Below are positions 23,738 through 35,843 of a stretch of 64,000 nucleotides of DNA, in pieces (position 1 is the stretch's first letter; every line of letters begins with the position of its first letter). This stretch comes from Tetmemena sp. SeJ-2015 (Eukaryota > Ciliophora > Spirotrichea > Sporadotrichida > Oxytrichidae), in NCBI GenBank assembly GCA_027382625.1, contig JAJKFJ010021187.1, positions 1 to 64,000 of the forward strand. The letters run 5' to 3'. The notes beneath the pieces are model-generated. The model ran no database searches, was not told the DNA's origin, and saw nothing but the letters and a program-made list of their open reading frames with translations. Both the position numbers and the translations under genes were made by a program.

Positions 23738-26113
23738 TCATTGTGTTTTGAACAAACTCTGCCCCTCTAGCCTTCCTTATCTATAGATTTCAGAAAATTG
23801 TTTGAGCTCCAGTTGAAATTCCTATTCTTAAATAACAGACAAGAAGTGACTCTTGACAAAAGCAGTATAGAAAATGAGCTTTTGTTTGGCATAGCCGATA
23901 TCTTAGATTGAAGCCTTTAAACTTCTTCTCAATTTCTTTGTTTTCTAATCTGCAGCCTTAGAATTTTTCTTAAGTTTTTCATCAGCGTTTTATTCTTCTT
24001 GATTTACTTTCTACTTTTGTTCTGGGAGAGGGAGCTAAAGCAACTGCTGATTAAGTTTCTCCTCCCAAAAATGAGTGAGATCGTACATTCTTAAGAAACA
24101 TTCAACTGTATCCACTTTACTTGTGAGGATAGTAAAATCAATAAGTTTACACATAACTTCTACTTTAAAATATAAAAAATATCCAAAAAGGGGTATTCAA
24201 ATTAAGGAAACCATATTTATGTTCCATTACTTTTTAAATTATATATAAGGATAGTTTCTAGATCACTGAGAACCATTGGCAAATGACCTTTGAGTTCTTT
24301 CATTTATCTAATGTCTATATTTAAAGGGTTCTATGTAATATACGATATAATTTAATTGGGTTTTTCTTATTTATTTAAAAATAGATCAGATTCCTCCCCT
24401 CATTAAATTTTAGGAAGATTTTGAAGAAGTGGTCTCTAATCTTATCAGAGGATCCTATTCAATTGAAATCAATGCTTTGATAGAATGCAAAAATGCAGAT
24501 TCAACATCAAGAGCTAGTTTCTGCATATCTGGAGAAAGCAAATGAGAAACTATACCATTGCAAATGCGCTCAATATCAGGAGAATCTAGCAAATCGCCGT
24601 TGTACTATCTGTAAAAATGCACATATGGAATCAAATAGGAAACCAAAAGATACTTAAGTGAAGGTGAAGGAGAAGATTTTTTCAACAGTTGATGCAACTA
24701 TGGAATTAAGTTATATTTGTACTGAAGAACCTGATTTCTCAGAGACAGAAGCTAATATTCCTCATTCTCTACATTTAAGTCAATCTCCTCCATATCTTCA
24801 AAGTCATCATTTTCACCATCAATATCTTTTCAAGCACTTTGATCTTAAGTGCTCGATAAATTATTAGATTTAGCGAACTAGTCAAACTCATTCAGATTTC
24901 TCAAGTTTAGTTGATTATCCATAAATTCTCCTGTTTTTGAATCTTCCTCAATTTCCTAAATGTCTAGAGAGGGAAGCTTCAAATGTGTATCTACATTCCA
25001 AAAAGGGATCAATATCTCAAGATCATCTTAAGTAGTAAAATCCAAATCCGTCTTTTCTCCTTTTTATTATAGTTAAAATTTAATTGAAAATCGGAATTAA
25101 ATTAAAATAATAAATGAGGAGTTGTAAAATGTTGGTCGTTAAATCTTGAGATACCTGTCCAATATGGGGCTTGTTAGATAGCTCTTCTAATTATAAAATG
25201 AGTTTGTTCTTGCATCATTACGATAGGATAAGGCTAAGAAAGATATTGATATTTTTTACTCCGAACCAACAAATTAAGAAAAAGCTGTCAGGATTAAAGT
25301 TGCATAGAATTTAATGCTTAATCAAATGGGTAATAAATTCAACCCAAAATATCACACTATAATTGCCAGGAATTTGAAATTTATTAACTTAATTATTAAT
25401 TTAATTCTCTTTTTTATTGTATTCTCAGCTATATTAATCTAGAAAATTCTTGAATAGCTTTTGCTCCTCTGGAGAGAGCAAGTTGGCTACTTACTCATTT
25501 TCATATTAAGAACTTTGAATCTCTTTCAAAAGCTGATTCAATCTCTCATCAGTCATGATTCCTAAATCTTCTACTATCAAGGTTATTTAATTTTAATATC
25601 GTAACTTACATTCTTCTTATTCAGTAGAATTGAGTGCTTATTTCTTGAGAAGTTGCTTCATTTTATTGATTTCTGTTTTATCTTTTACTTTCTTTGCTTT
25701 CAACTCTTCTTCTAGGTTCCTTCTTGCAAATGTTGCCAAACAATTTTTGTTGTGACTCTATTATAAATTAAGGTAACTCTCATCTGTAATCTTACCTTGA
25801 AGCAATGAACGCTGCAATAGCAGACTTCACATTAAGGGCATTTGTACTTATGAGCATTCAATCCGCAACTATCAAATAACAATAAATGGAGAAAACACCC
25901 TTACATTTTGCAAAGAGTATCATCAACTTGCTTTGAGTTTTCTGAGTTTGCTTATTTTTATTCTATGTATGCATCAGTTCTCTATGGATGTATTTCTTTT
26001 ATTTATTTTGAAGGCGCTCGAACGCTTTCCTGAGAAGTGTCTTAAATTGAGATAGCCTTCCTTTCTTCTTGTACTCTGAGGTCACTTATTTCTTTGAGGA
26101 ACTAAAATAGCAT
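23738..26113 (-). CDS. ZNHIT2: zf-HIT domain protein, ZNHIT2-like
   Basis: ATG 26113 follows a TAA/ATT microsatellite. The zf-HIT finger is read across an intron as LCKICG, then HKYKCPQCEVCYC, then SHNKNC, giving the C-x2-C...C-x2-C...H/C pattern. Then come a basic helix, an intron, and LSPEEQKLFKNFLDQ. A 362-bp MITE (25070-25431) interrupts the coding frame exactly here; across it the frame resumes at DLEILIPFWN, as expected for ZNHIT2 (a region ending in a tryptophan-containing motif). An 18-nt IES lies at 24824-24846. Long helical segments follow to TGA 23738-23740. ZNHIT2 acts with R2TP/RUVBL complexes in RNP assembly. Confidence 0.75.
24824..24846. other. Micro-IES (18 nt), pointer ATCTT
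   Basis: ATCTT at 24824-24828 and 24842-24846 (AAGAT on the coding minus strand). The insert is a multiple of three but holds an in-frame TGA; deleting it joins two halves of one continuous acidic frame. Confidence 0.7.
25070..25431. mobile_element. TA-flanked MITE acting as an IES (copy 1)
   Basis: Starts TAGTTAAAATTTAATTG and ends ...TTCTCAGCTA, flanked by TA at 25068-25069 and 25432-25433. The reverse complement of the right end (TAGCTGAGAATACAATA) matches the left end imperfectly over about 45 bp, so it has degenerate terminal inverted repeats. No coding frame. It sits inside the ZNHIT2-like CDS, and cutting it out at the TA restores the frame. A second copy is at 40743. Confidence 0.75.
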
Positions 26114-26117
26114 TTTG

Positions 26118-26119
<2 letters not shown>

Positions 26120-26153
<34 letters not shown>

Positions 26154-26154
26154 T
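26120..26154. repeat. (ATT)n microsatellite
   Basis: About eleven uninterrupted TTA units just upstream of the minus-strand ATG at 26113, in the presumed 5' UTR between two divergent genes. Confidence 0.95.
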
Positions 26155-26303
26155 CCTATTATATAAAAATCAGTATCTATCAGTGTATATATTCAATGAT
26201 GATCTTAATGAAACAAATAATTTAATGCCTTGAGTAGCTTGATTCATCTAAACTTCTTTATCCTTATAATTATAATAAATTTGGAATTTCAAAGCAAATA
26301 ACT

Positions 26304-27574
26304 ATGAAGCCCTCTGGTGCTCACAATAATAACAACCAAACTAATCAGCTCACTGCCTCGCAAATGATCGGCCTGGCTGGGCCTGGGAAGCCATAAGAAT
26401 CAAAAGGTCTAGCTGCCCCTCAGAAGAGTAATCAGAACTAAAGTAAAGCTCAAAGTTCGAAGCAAGTCCACCCTCACCCAATCTTAAAATCTGGCAACTA
26501 GAATGCTCCTGAGGAAACCAAAACTGGCACTACTGCAAACTAAGACAGTCTTTTACCAAGTAGCAAGTAGAGACTCAGCCAAACAAGACATCAGTCTGTG
26601 AACATGGACAATTTTATTCTATTTAATGTAATGGGCAACCATGCTTAAGGCCAACTCAAGGGATTAGGATAAAACAAAGTAGATTTCAATAATCGCTTCA
26701 CTTTTATAATAACTTGATAGAGTCGGATGCACTTAGAAAAGACATAGACTCCACTTTGTAAAGAACTGGAACTCTAAAGAGAGTCTCTGAGTCTCTCAGT
26801 AGTACACTTTCTAACAAGATTGTACCTCTCTAAGTTTAACCAAATGCCAGACTCAGTAGAGCTACTTAGGGCAAGACTCCAACAAAGGGTAAAAATATCC
26901 AGAGACAAAAATCTACTTTAATATATGCATGATCATTGTTACTTAATTCTTGCTAAATCAACTGACAGCAATAATTTAAATGGAGGCAGTGGCAACAAAA
27001 AGAATGCAAACATGGATGTCCAAGAATTGATAAAGTAGATTGTAAGGAATTTAATTGCGATTACTCTAGTTATTGAAGAATGACATTTAATTTCTAATTC
27101 ATGTGTTTTAGGAACAAAAAAGAAAGGAGATTGCTGCCATAAAGGGAAAGAGCAATCAGACCACTACTTCTTAATCCAACCTTAATGGAAAATTGGCAGG
27201 GTTAGGAAAGGAACCAGAAAAAGAAGGCAGGTTCAGCTCTATGCACCAAAATCATATTGATGAAAAAAGCTAGAAGAAGAGATCAACATTAATTAAATAG
27301 CATTTAATTGGAGAATTATAGAATACAATATGGCTTGGTAGGGTAAAAATAGGAAGGGCATAATTTACCTGTAAGATCACCTTTTAGCACTTTTGTTTGA
27401 AAATTATCTCCCAAATACGGTGAGGATGTCGATTATACTATGAAGCATAATTTTTAATTTTTCCAGTTTATAAAAGATATTCGCAACATTAGATGGCAGA
27501 AATTTTAAATTGAGCAAAATTTCCTAATTTTTAGACCAGACTATTTTTCTCAAATTTACATTTACCCTGATTGA
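26304..27574 (+). CDS. Unknown N/Q-rich protein
   Basis: ATG 26304 opens a low-complexity N/Q/S/G/P-rich N-terminus. The frame changes near 26640-26700; then a clear segment LIESDALRKDIDSTL... runs to about 26930. An exon with MDVQELIKQI ends at an intron (about 27048-27110). The next exon is basic and Q-rich. A last segment, with SPKYGEDVDYTMKHNF and an aromatic-rich tail, ends at TGA 27572-27574 but is preceded by an unexplained TGA near 27390. This could also be the N-terminal part of the downstream channel gene; the distance and the lack of a proven join leave it open. Confidence 0.45.
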
Positions 27575-27733
27575 GGCAGAGCTAAAAAATAAAATTTATC
27601 ATAACATTTTATACATATAGACTTGTACCGCAATAATTATCCTTGGGGCCCTGAATTCTGACAAAAGGAATAGCTAATCCTGACTAGAAGAAGACTACTT
27701 ACTGCTCTCTTAAACCTTCGGAAATATCTAGCA

Positions 27734-30700
27734 TGTCGGAAGATATTTATTGGCATAATCACTTGCATACGAATAAAAAGACTAAATAAATATTTTCCCT
27801 CCTTGAATTTTGTAGTATTGCTAATTAAAGTAATTTTTTTACTGGGTTAGTGATATCAAATCTAGAAATTTTCAGTTTAAATTAAAAATATTTAAGCAAA
27901 TTATGATTATTATTTGCAATTTTAAACAGTTGAGTTATAAAATGACAACAGATTGACATTCGCTGTGCACGGAGGTCCTAAAAACGCAGATCGCTCTTCC
28001 TCTTCCTCAGGAAGTGATAATAAAAATAGCAATAAAAAGAGTGGAGGACGTTCAAGGAGGATATATAATGCGATATCTATATAAATATTTTATGAAGACT
28101 GTAAATGAAAATACAAAGACTAAAAGCAAGAGCAAACTAACCAATGAAGAGTTCCTTAAAGGATTTCAACTTCTTGATAAAAAGAATCAGAACAAAGAAC
28201 CGGGTATACTTAGTCAAACCAACATTTAGTTAAATTAATTATAAAGTAAAGTCCCGGTAAAGGGAAAGGTCCATTTGCAGGGGCAAGTGGTAAGATGCTC
28301 AAAATTAAAGCTTTTATCGACGAAGCAAAGCAAGAGTAGATCGATTTTGAGAAAAGTTCATCTGAAAGTATTGATAGTAATCCATCAGATGGCCCAAAGA
28401 AAGCAAAGGGAGTCAAAAAAGATAAAAATTTGGGTTTGGCAGCTGCCATTGGAACTTTAGGCAACGAAACAGGTAGGGGTAAAATCCATCCAGAGGAAGC
28501 CTTAGGAGAAGGACTCACTCAAAGAGCTCTGTTAGGGCTGAAGGAAAACTAGCCTGAAGATCAAGATGGCTAAATCACTAATAGATCTAATTTGAATGCT
28601 ATGATTGGGGGAGCAGTTTCTAATAATGCTAGCTTCCTTGGTGGCAATCTTAATAATGGAGGTGGTAAACTAACTCTTTTAACTCTTAAATTAATATGAG
28701 TTAAGCTTAATTTATCAATGCCTCAGTTATCGGACATACAATCAATTCAGATTAGAACTAGGATATGTCGAATGCTGACGATTAGAATAGATCAAAATAG
28801 ATGAATTTCTCCTTGCTGGATGATTAGATACTGAAACGCAAGATGCCTAAATTTGTGATTAATCCCACAGCGCTTTGGAAAACAGTTTGGAATAATCCAT
28901 CCTTATTTAATTTAAGAAAATCTGGAATGTTCTTGGTTTGCTGTTAATCTTATTTCTTTCGATTACTGTACCTTATCGTATCCCATTTGAAGATACAACT
29001 CATACTTTAAAGTTGAATAATATTGTCACCATAAAAATTAATGACTCCTGATTCTTGGTTCTACTTAGATCTAACAATTGATTCTATCTTTCTCGTCGAT
29101 GTAGCTTTAAATTTCTTTACTGCATATGAAGATGAAAACGGAGAACTGATTGTAGAGAGAAGCAGAATTGCCAAAAATTACATAAAGACTTGGCTTACGA
29201 TAGACATAGCAAGTTCTATTCCAATCTCACTGATTTAGAAGTATTCACAAACAGGTGGTGTCGACAATATTAAGCTTCTAAAGCTCTCGAGACTTCCTAG
29301 ACTTTACAGACTTTTAAGGCTTATCAAACTCATGAGACTCTATAAATCAAATAAGTTTATAAGGAATAGCTTCACTTTAAATTGTAAATTTGAAGTTTGT
29401 GGAGAAATTATTTGCAGCAGTGAATATTTCAGTGACAGCAAACAGAATGATAACTTCTTTGATTATGATGATCTTCTTGCTGCATCTGATTGGGTGCCTC
29501 TGGGCCACAGTTGCTTCTTTAACCTTTGGTGCCTACCCTACTATATGGATGTCTCCGATTGACCTAGTAGATGCAGAAAATTTTGATCAGTATGTGGCAT
29601 CTGTTTACTGGGCGGCAGTAACTATATATACGGTAGGATATGGTGATATAACCCCTTAGAATGAAATGGAGATGATGTCGTGTGTCTTGATTCTCTTCAC
29701 TGGTGTATCACTCTACGCCTATATGTTCTCCAAGCTCTCTACTCTCTTCTCTAGTGTTAATGCTAATGACAATAATCAAAAGACGAGAGATGAGATCATC
29801 TAAGAGCTTTCCCTCAAGCATCGATTCACGACAGATCTCATGAATAAGATACAGTACTTTTTCCAGCAGTAAGTTTAAAAATGTCCCATTAAACTTTTTT
29901 AGGAATTCTAACTTGATATCACTCAGCAAAGAGTATGCGATTGATGAGTTACTTGAAATATTGCCCGCTCACTTAAAGTCTGAGATTTCCTATTTCTTGT
30001 ATAGAGACGCCATTGAAACTATAAAGATCTTACAAGACAAGGACTAGAGATTCTATGGTGACTATCTTTCAAAGTTTGAACCTATGAGAATCAAGAATGG
30101 AACCGTCTTCGCAAAGGAAGGCACATCTCCTCAAGAAGTTTTCTTCCTGCTTAAAGGCTGCGTCTAATGCGAGCGACAAGAGAAATACTATCTTGAGGGA
30201 ACTATTTTTGGGGAGACAGATATCATCCTCAAACGTAATAGAACTGAGTCCTATGTTGCAAAGAGCGATTGCTACATCCTGAAACTAGAAGCAAGTATTT
30301 TCGAATAAATCCTAGATGAGTTTGAGGATATAAGAGAAGAGATTTAATAAATAGTCGTCGAGAGAGAGAAAAAGCGCTTGGAGGATATGCAGCAGACAAG
30401 ATACAAGAAAGAAGATCCCAAAGTGGAGTTACAGCGGCTGATGTCGAAAATCAACCTAGATGATATCCAGAATTAGAAGCATCCTTACTTAAGACATGGA
30501 ACTATCTCCTTAAAAATATTTCATTCGTTCATTATACTTACTAACAAGAGCAATAAGAGTGATGGCTATGATCGTCTATAATCTGTGTAAGATCAAATTG
30601 CTTAGTATGAGAGAAGAGCAAGTGCAGGTAGGAATGAATAAATCTATGAAGAGGACGATAAAGAGGAACTACAGCCATAGCAGGAAGCTAATTCACCTAA

Positions 30701-31785
30701 GACTCAAGGTCAAAGACAATCCCTAAAGAATTATGCCAGTCTTCATGTGGATACTGGAAAAACTTATGGGAACTAGGTAGCAATCGGTAGTAATGTGGCA
30801 GAGAAGCGAGATTCCTCTCTTTAAGGGAAGTTATTAAATCAAACTTCAGTTGGAAGCAAGCTTGGAGCTGCTTCACTAAATACATTTGGAGGAGAGGATA
30901 GTGGATTTGTAGATAATCAGAAAGCAGATCTACTTTACTTTATTCATTTTCATAATATAAAATGCATTTAAGCAGGTGTTCTATCGCCCAGATTATCAAA
31001 GAAGATGGAGGATATTCAAAGTAATTACATGATGAGGCAGCAAATCATCACTCCTCTAGTTGAGAAGTATACCCAGTAATCCAATCCCTCTCCTTATTTA
31101 ATATGATTGCTAATATAATCTCCTGACTTTAACTACAACAAGTTGCGAATGTTTAACAAAGGAAATACCCCTTATTTTTAGCATCTTAAAAGAGTTAAAT
31201 AAGGAAATAAGATGGACGAGCATATTTAGAATATCTAGAACATCAAGAATAACATCCGAGAGAGTATGGCCTTTTTGGGCCAAGAGTAGTAGCTAGACAG
31301 AAATGTGATTGAGGAGCGCATCGCTGAAACTAAGAACTAGATAAGAATGGAAAATTAAATGAAAGAGCTGGAGAGGATAGATGACATTCTTGGCGAGGAG
31401 GAAGAATTTGGCTATGATTCTTAAAGGTAACTCGCATCAGGGGATGAGTTTATTCCTCCTATTAAATTATCAGAAGATAAGGATTTCTTAATTTTAATTG
31501 AGCAATAATAACCTATTAAGGACTTCACTAATGAAGCTGTAAAAATCTTCGGAGCAAGAAAAGATTCAGAGAAAGGCTAAACTTTCAATATTAATTAAAA
31601 ATTTTAATTATGAGGCCATCTATTTTACTTAGAAAGACCGACCTACAAAGGCAGGAAAAGATAAAACTCCATTGCTCAGAGAAGAAGAGCATAATGGAGA
31701 TACTGAAATTAATCAGCCTGCTCCTTCTGCCCACTAAAACTAAATATATTTTTTTTAATTCCCATTTATCTATAAAGATAAATGA
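27734..31785 (+). CDS. CNG/HCN-type K+ channel
   Basis: The N-terminus is uncertain (ATG 27734 is one option); coding is clear from about 27850. Six IESs are mapped below. A serine/lysine-rich leader is followed by NPTALWKT, an intron (28885-28916) and S1 (IWNVLGLLLILFLSIT). Next come S2-S3 with SIFLVDVALNFFTAYED, an arginine/leucine-rich S4 region (LSRLPRLYRLLRLIKLMRLY), S5, a pore with the K+ selectivity filter TVGYGD, S6, a C-linker and a cNMP-binding domain (about 30050-30330). A long polar cytoplasmic tail with coiled coil ends at TGA 31783-31785. TVGYGD indicates K+ rather than nonselective conduction. An intron lies near 29871-29904. Confidence 0.88.
28062..28084. other. Micro-IES (16 nt), pointer TATATAA
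   Basis: TATATAA at 28062-28068 and 28078-28084, so only 9 nt lie between the repeats. Deletion joins RRIY to KYFMKTVNEN in frame in the channel N-terminus. Confidence 0.75.
28998..29047. other. IES, pointer ACTC
   Basis: ACTC at 28998-29001 and 29044-29047. Removing 46 nt joins PFEDTT to PDSWFYLDLT, restoring the S1-S2 linker and S2 helix of the channel. Confidence 0.88.
29353..29398. other. IES, pointer AAGTTT
   Basis: AAGTTT at 29353-29358 and 29393-29398. Removing 40 nt joins LYKSNKF to VEKLFAAVNIS between S4 and S5. Confidence 0.88.
30922..30975. other. In-frame IES, pointer AAGCAG
   Basis: AAGCAG at 30922-30927 and 30970-30975; 48 nt, a multiple of three without a stop. If kept it would encode an odd hydrophobic/histidine insert in a polar tail. 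Confidence 0.65.
31089..31124. other. IES, pointer TCTCCT
   Basis: TCTCCT at 31089-31094 and 31119-31124; 30 nt. It removes an in-frame TGA at about 31104 and keeps the frame (NPSPDFNYN). Confidence 0.82.
31591..31610. other. Micro-IES (13 nt), pointer TTAATTA
   Basis: TTAATTA at 31591-31597 and 31604-31610, with only 6 nt between. Deletion avoids the TGA at 31611 and extends the channel tail by about 55 polar residues (YEAIYFTQKDRPTKAG...). Confidence 0.7.
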
Positions 31786-32813
31786 TAGATCAACTTCAGC
31801 AATTCAGAGTGCAAAACAATTACTCAGCTGGAGCTAATTTCCAACAGACTTTTGACAACTTTTAGTCTGCTGCTTAGAATTTAATAAACTTTAACACACA
31901 GGCTTTGACTGATGGAAGAGCAACAGCTATGGGTGGAGCTCCAAGCACTGATTTTAATAATACACTAGTCAACAATCTAAATTCTAACTTCAACTAGACT
32001 CAGATAGATTCACAAAGAAACGCCTATACAGCTTTGGATATGGCAAGTGCAAAAAATGTTAACAGAGATTATATGGCAGCTAATACAACATATCAGTAAG
32101 ATGCGGGTAGTGCTGGCAACTAGACTCTAGGATTAGATACATAAGGGGATCCTCTTAATAGAAGTCTCAACAGCTATATGATGCAGAATTTGGAATTGAT
32201 GGAGCCCTACAACCCTAATAACGATCCATTTAAGAAAAATTTTATGAATTTCATAAACACTTCTTTAATTTAGATTGCTTGAAAATGACGTGCAGAAATT
32301 GTCTCAGCACATCATGTCTTGCCTCTCTTCTATATCTAACACTCGCTTGCTGATAATGGAGTACTGCTCCTTATTCCGAACTTCTATAGATCAGATGGGC
32401 GAAGACGCTAATGAAATAATTCGTTAACATTATGTTCAAGGCGTTAAGTAGTAGATTAATTTACTTTGATTATTACTTTTATATTTAAGTGCCTCGAGTC
32501 CTACTTGTCTATAATGAACTTAATTGAGAAGTTGATTCAGTCAATAGATTTGCAAACCATTTCTGGCAAAATTTCTCTTATCTAAGTGAAGACCAATGAG
32601 TCAGAAAAGCGTTTCTATTTCTTAGAGAATCGAGTGAAGATGCTACAAGAAGTGCTTGCAAGGAAAATTAAAATTCTGGAAAAGCAAAGAGCACGCATGC
32701 TAAGCAAGAAACCTCTGGTCATTGTCAAACGCAATCCATTATTAGACAAGAGGGATGAGAAGCATCTCTAATTTAATCAAAAGCTTATGGGAAACGAACC
32801 AAGCAATATGTGA
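31782..32813 (+). CDS. Unknown protein, N-rich then coiled coil
   Basis: ATG 31782 overlaps the channel stop codon (ATGA), unusual for separate macronuclear genes, so the true start may lie elsewhere. The N-terminal 160 residues are N/Q/T/A-rich. After a frame change near 32270 comes a helical region (LSQHIMSCLSSISN, YCSLFRTSIDQMGEDANEII). After a further junction near 32440-32490 a K/E/R-rich coiled coil runs to TGA 32811-32813. No family recognised. Confidence 0.55.
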
Positions 32814-32925
32814 ACATAAAGAAATATATCAAGATTTGTTTAACTTCACTAATTTATAATATACTTCTCAGCTTTAGGCTTAAAATAAAATAGAATATTT
32901 CTTAAACAAATTAGAGAGATATTTA

Positions 32926-34790
32926 TCAAATAAGTACTTTAATAATCAATTTAAAGAGGAGTCTTAAGCTTATAAAAATCAGAATATAGATGAAAAGCTT
33001 GATATCTATCTCCAAATACTTATACCATTCCATCTTTTAATACGAGCTAATATCTTTTGAATCTAACTATAAAACTGAGTCTACCCAAAAATCTATCTTA
33101 TCGTCTTCTCTTTTTTCGTAGTCAACAAATTTTCCGTAAGCTTCTAATTTCCCTAAATTACTCTATTTGTCTTCAACTATTTCCTCAAAAGCCTGCTTAA
33201 TTTGTCTAAATAATTCAGATATTTTTTCCTCTTCATCTTAAATGTCTTTATCTTGAATGCATTTCCCTAATGCGAGCTAGAATTCTATAAAATGGCATGC
33301 CATAAATTAGTCATCAGACCCTTAAGGAATAACTATCATAGCAATTATAATTGTAGCTATAAATTAATAATTGATCATTGGCTTGGCTGAATTAATTCCC
33401 TCAGTCATACTATTTGTTTTAAATTATGAATGAGCTTAATATAAAAGATAATTATATTTTGACCTCCATGAGTAATGAATACTTTTACTTTTTAATTCTT
33501 TAGGAGTTCCTTTTGAGGTACCTAATCTAGCAAGAGCAGCTACCAAGATTGAATTTGCTTTGTTAGGGCTTAACTAAATTGGTCTTTCTCAGATTTGGAT
33601 CCACTGAACTTAAATATTACTCCATATTCATCAGCTACTGAGATAATGAATAGTCTCAACGCTTTCATTTGAATGTAAACTTCATATAGAATGTGATAAT
33701 TTAAAGATTTGAATGTGATTGAGAGAAAAGTATGTACCGAAGCTAATTAGAATTACTTTATCTTGCATGAGCATGAACTACTCAAGCACTCCTTGATGAA
33801 TTGAGATATATTGAGCACTTACAGCTTGACTTTAGGCAGGCTATAAATGCTTTACTTTCGAGCTTACTGGATAAGGAGCCTGCACACCATTTTTAATCTA
33901 TTTAATATGCTTATATAGTCAAGAAAAATTTAATTTAGGCAAAGTCCGATAATTAAGTCTGGAAACTAGTTTTGAGTAGATAATTTTAGAAAGAATTTGC
34001 GCATGAAATGTGAAGCTAAGTTCTGAAACCTTAGAATTGTTTAATCTGAAGGGAAAGGGTCTATCTCAAATTGGTTCACATTAAACAGATTATATTCGAG
34101 CGAATGAGGAGGGTCTAAATTAAAATTAGAGTAAAATATTCCATATTTACTTTAAATGCTCCCGAATCTTGAGCTCAGCTTCAATGGCTCCATTCACGAG
34201 TCTTATATATCTTGGGATGCGAAGGAACTCCACAACAGCTGGGAAATAGTTTTCATGGTCTGAAATTATCAAATCAAACTCTTAGTCTCTGAGAGTAATG
34301 TGGAAATCCTTAAGAGTTTTTAGCGTTTTGTCCCAAAATATAGTTTTAGTTAAACTTAATTAAAATATCTGAGAGATTCCCCATTCTGGATCCTTAAAAT
34401 TTTGAAACAAGAAACGGAAAATCCAAGGTAAATGCTTTTGAGGATCACTAAATTATGAAAATATCTTTTTTTCGTACTCAATAGCTTATTGTTCTGTAAG
34501 ATTTGGCTCAACGAACACATTAACGCCTAGTAATGAAGTTTTTCAAAATCTTTGAGGTCATTTGAATACATCAAGAAGCTCACATTGTACTTTTAAGTTT
34601 CTTGAAGATATAAATTTAAAAAAAAAAGATATTTTAAGATAGAGGGCGAGATCTACATTTAAGCTGTTGTGACTTGCGATATGAAGTCCGTAAACTAATA
34701 TTCGAGGCTTTGAAGATTAAACTTTCAGGGGGGTCAGGAAATTAACTTTAAATTCAAATTGTTGTGCTAACTTAATTCAGTATTTTAGTT
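32926..34790 (-). CDS. UDP-glycosyltransferase (GT1, membrane-anchored)
   Basis: Read on the minus strand. Near 34700 an N-terminal strand ILVYGLHIASHN is followed by the acceptor-side domain; FDLIISDHENYFPAVVEFLR lies near 34250. The donor-side domain has ILISFGTYF (about 33750) and the GT1 signature (about 33520-33470) with VPQKELLKN then KVFITHGGQN. After two IESs come EGINSAKPMIVIPQGSDDQF, a coiled stretch and one C-terminal transmembrane helix with a short basic tail, the usual UGT topology. Stop TGA 32926-32928. The signal peptide and first codons are not located; frame changes near 34520 and 34640 are unassigned. Confidence 0.82.
33335..33378. other. In-frame IES, pointer ATCAT
   Basis: ATCAT at 33335-33339 and 33374-33378; 39 nt without a stop. 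Deletion gives KPMIVIPQGSDD, matching the conserved GT1 order, so the insert is not protein sequence. Confidence 0.85.
33407..33456. other. IES, pointer ATA
   Basis: ATA at 33407-33409 and 33454-33456. Removing 47 nt joins THGGQN to MTEGINSAKP inside the GT1 signature. The short pointer leaves the exact edge slightly uncertain. Confidence 0.7.
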
Positions 34791-35843
34791 TACTTTCAAA
34801 ATATATTCTAATTATAAGCAAGTAAATTGTAACTTTAATTATAAGAAAGAAGAGATATTTTCTGTTTAAATATTTTAGTTTGCTTTTCTCTTGATGTAAT
34901 TTAAATAGTTAAGATATTCTTTTTAAAGTCTAGCGAGCTAAATAATTGAGTTAAAAAATAGATGTCTATCTTTCCTTATAATAAACAAGGGTAAAACATT
35001 CTTTTGGATAAAAAGTTTTCAAAGTCGCTGGTTTGGTTTCGATTTTTAAATTTTTTTCGTATATAATTCATGCTGCTGAAATAATGTATACTTAAATTTT
35101 CTAGATCACTCCTCATTACTTAGATTCATATTGACACTTTTAATCTCAGAAATTAGCATACTTTTACATTTTAGAATGAAATTCCTATATAGAAGTAATT
35201 ATTCATTTAATGCGACGATTTGGCATCAATGAGATTCTATTATGAATTTAAATTAAAGGATAAAACAAGTGTACAATCCTCCTCCCCTAAATTTAATTAT
35301 TGTCATAAATGGAGCTTGTATTCCGCGAATCAGCTGCTGAAATAAAAAAATAAATAATGGCTAAGATTATTATAAGCTTTTACATTTTTTATATTAAATT
35401 TTAAAACTTACTTAATTTGTCACTATTTTTATTCGATATTTAATTTAAATAAGTAAATATATTTGGATCTACTCTTTGCAAATTATATAAATTAAAGATC
35501 CTAGCAATGAAAATATTATTGGTCGATTGCTTTTCTTCCTCAAAGTGCTACCCCTTTCCCAATTATCTTGGCTTCATCTAATCGTTATAATAAAAAATAG
35601 ATTTTATAAAAGCATGATATAAAATTAAAATCTATGAATAATAGAAAAGGTATGCTCAGCTCTCTATATATTCATTTTATATTCCATAAATTTGAAAAAT
35701 CTAAAAGAGTTTAGGCTGTGTTAGATAAGGTCGAGTAGCTGATTTAAGACAAGAAATCAATATAGAAATAAAACCCTTCACGGATTTGAAGAACTACATC
35801 TACGACTCCTAGACTCTTTAACTCAATCATAAGAAAACACAAT
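34791..35843. other. AT-rich region without recognisable gene
   Basis: Very AT-rich DNA with short open stretches only. It may hold the missing UGT 5' end and further germline-limited sequence. No repeats over 20 bp or RNA gene seen. Confidence 0.4.

Noticed and set aside
23705..24560. Plus-strand frames starting near 23705 and continuing to 24550 that look protein-like
   Set aside because: The minus strand carries a longer, continuous set of frames tied to the zf-HIT gene; the plus reading is a shadow favoured by Gln-coded TAA/TAG.
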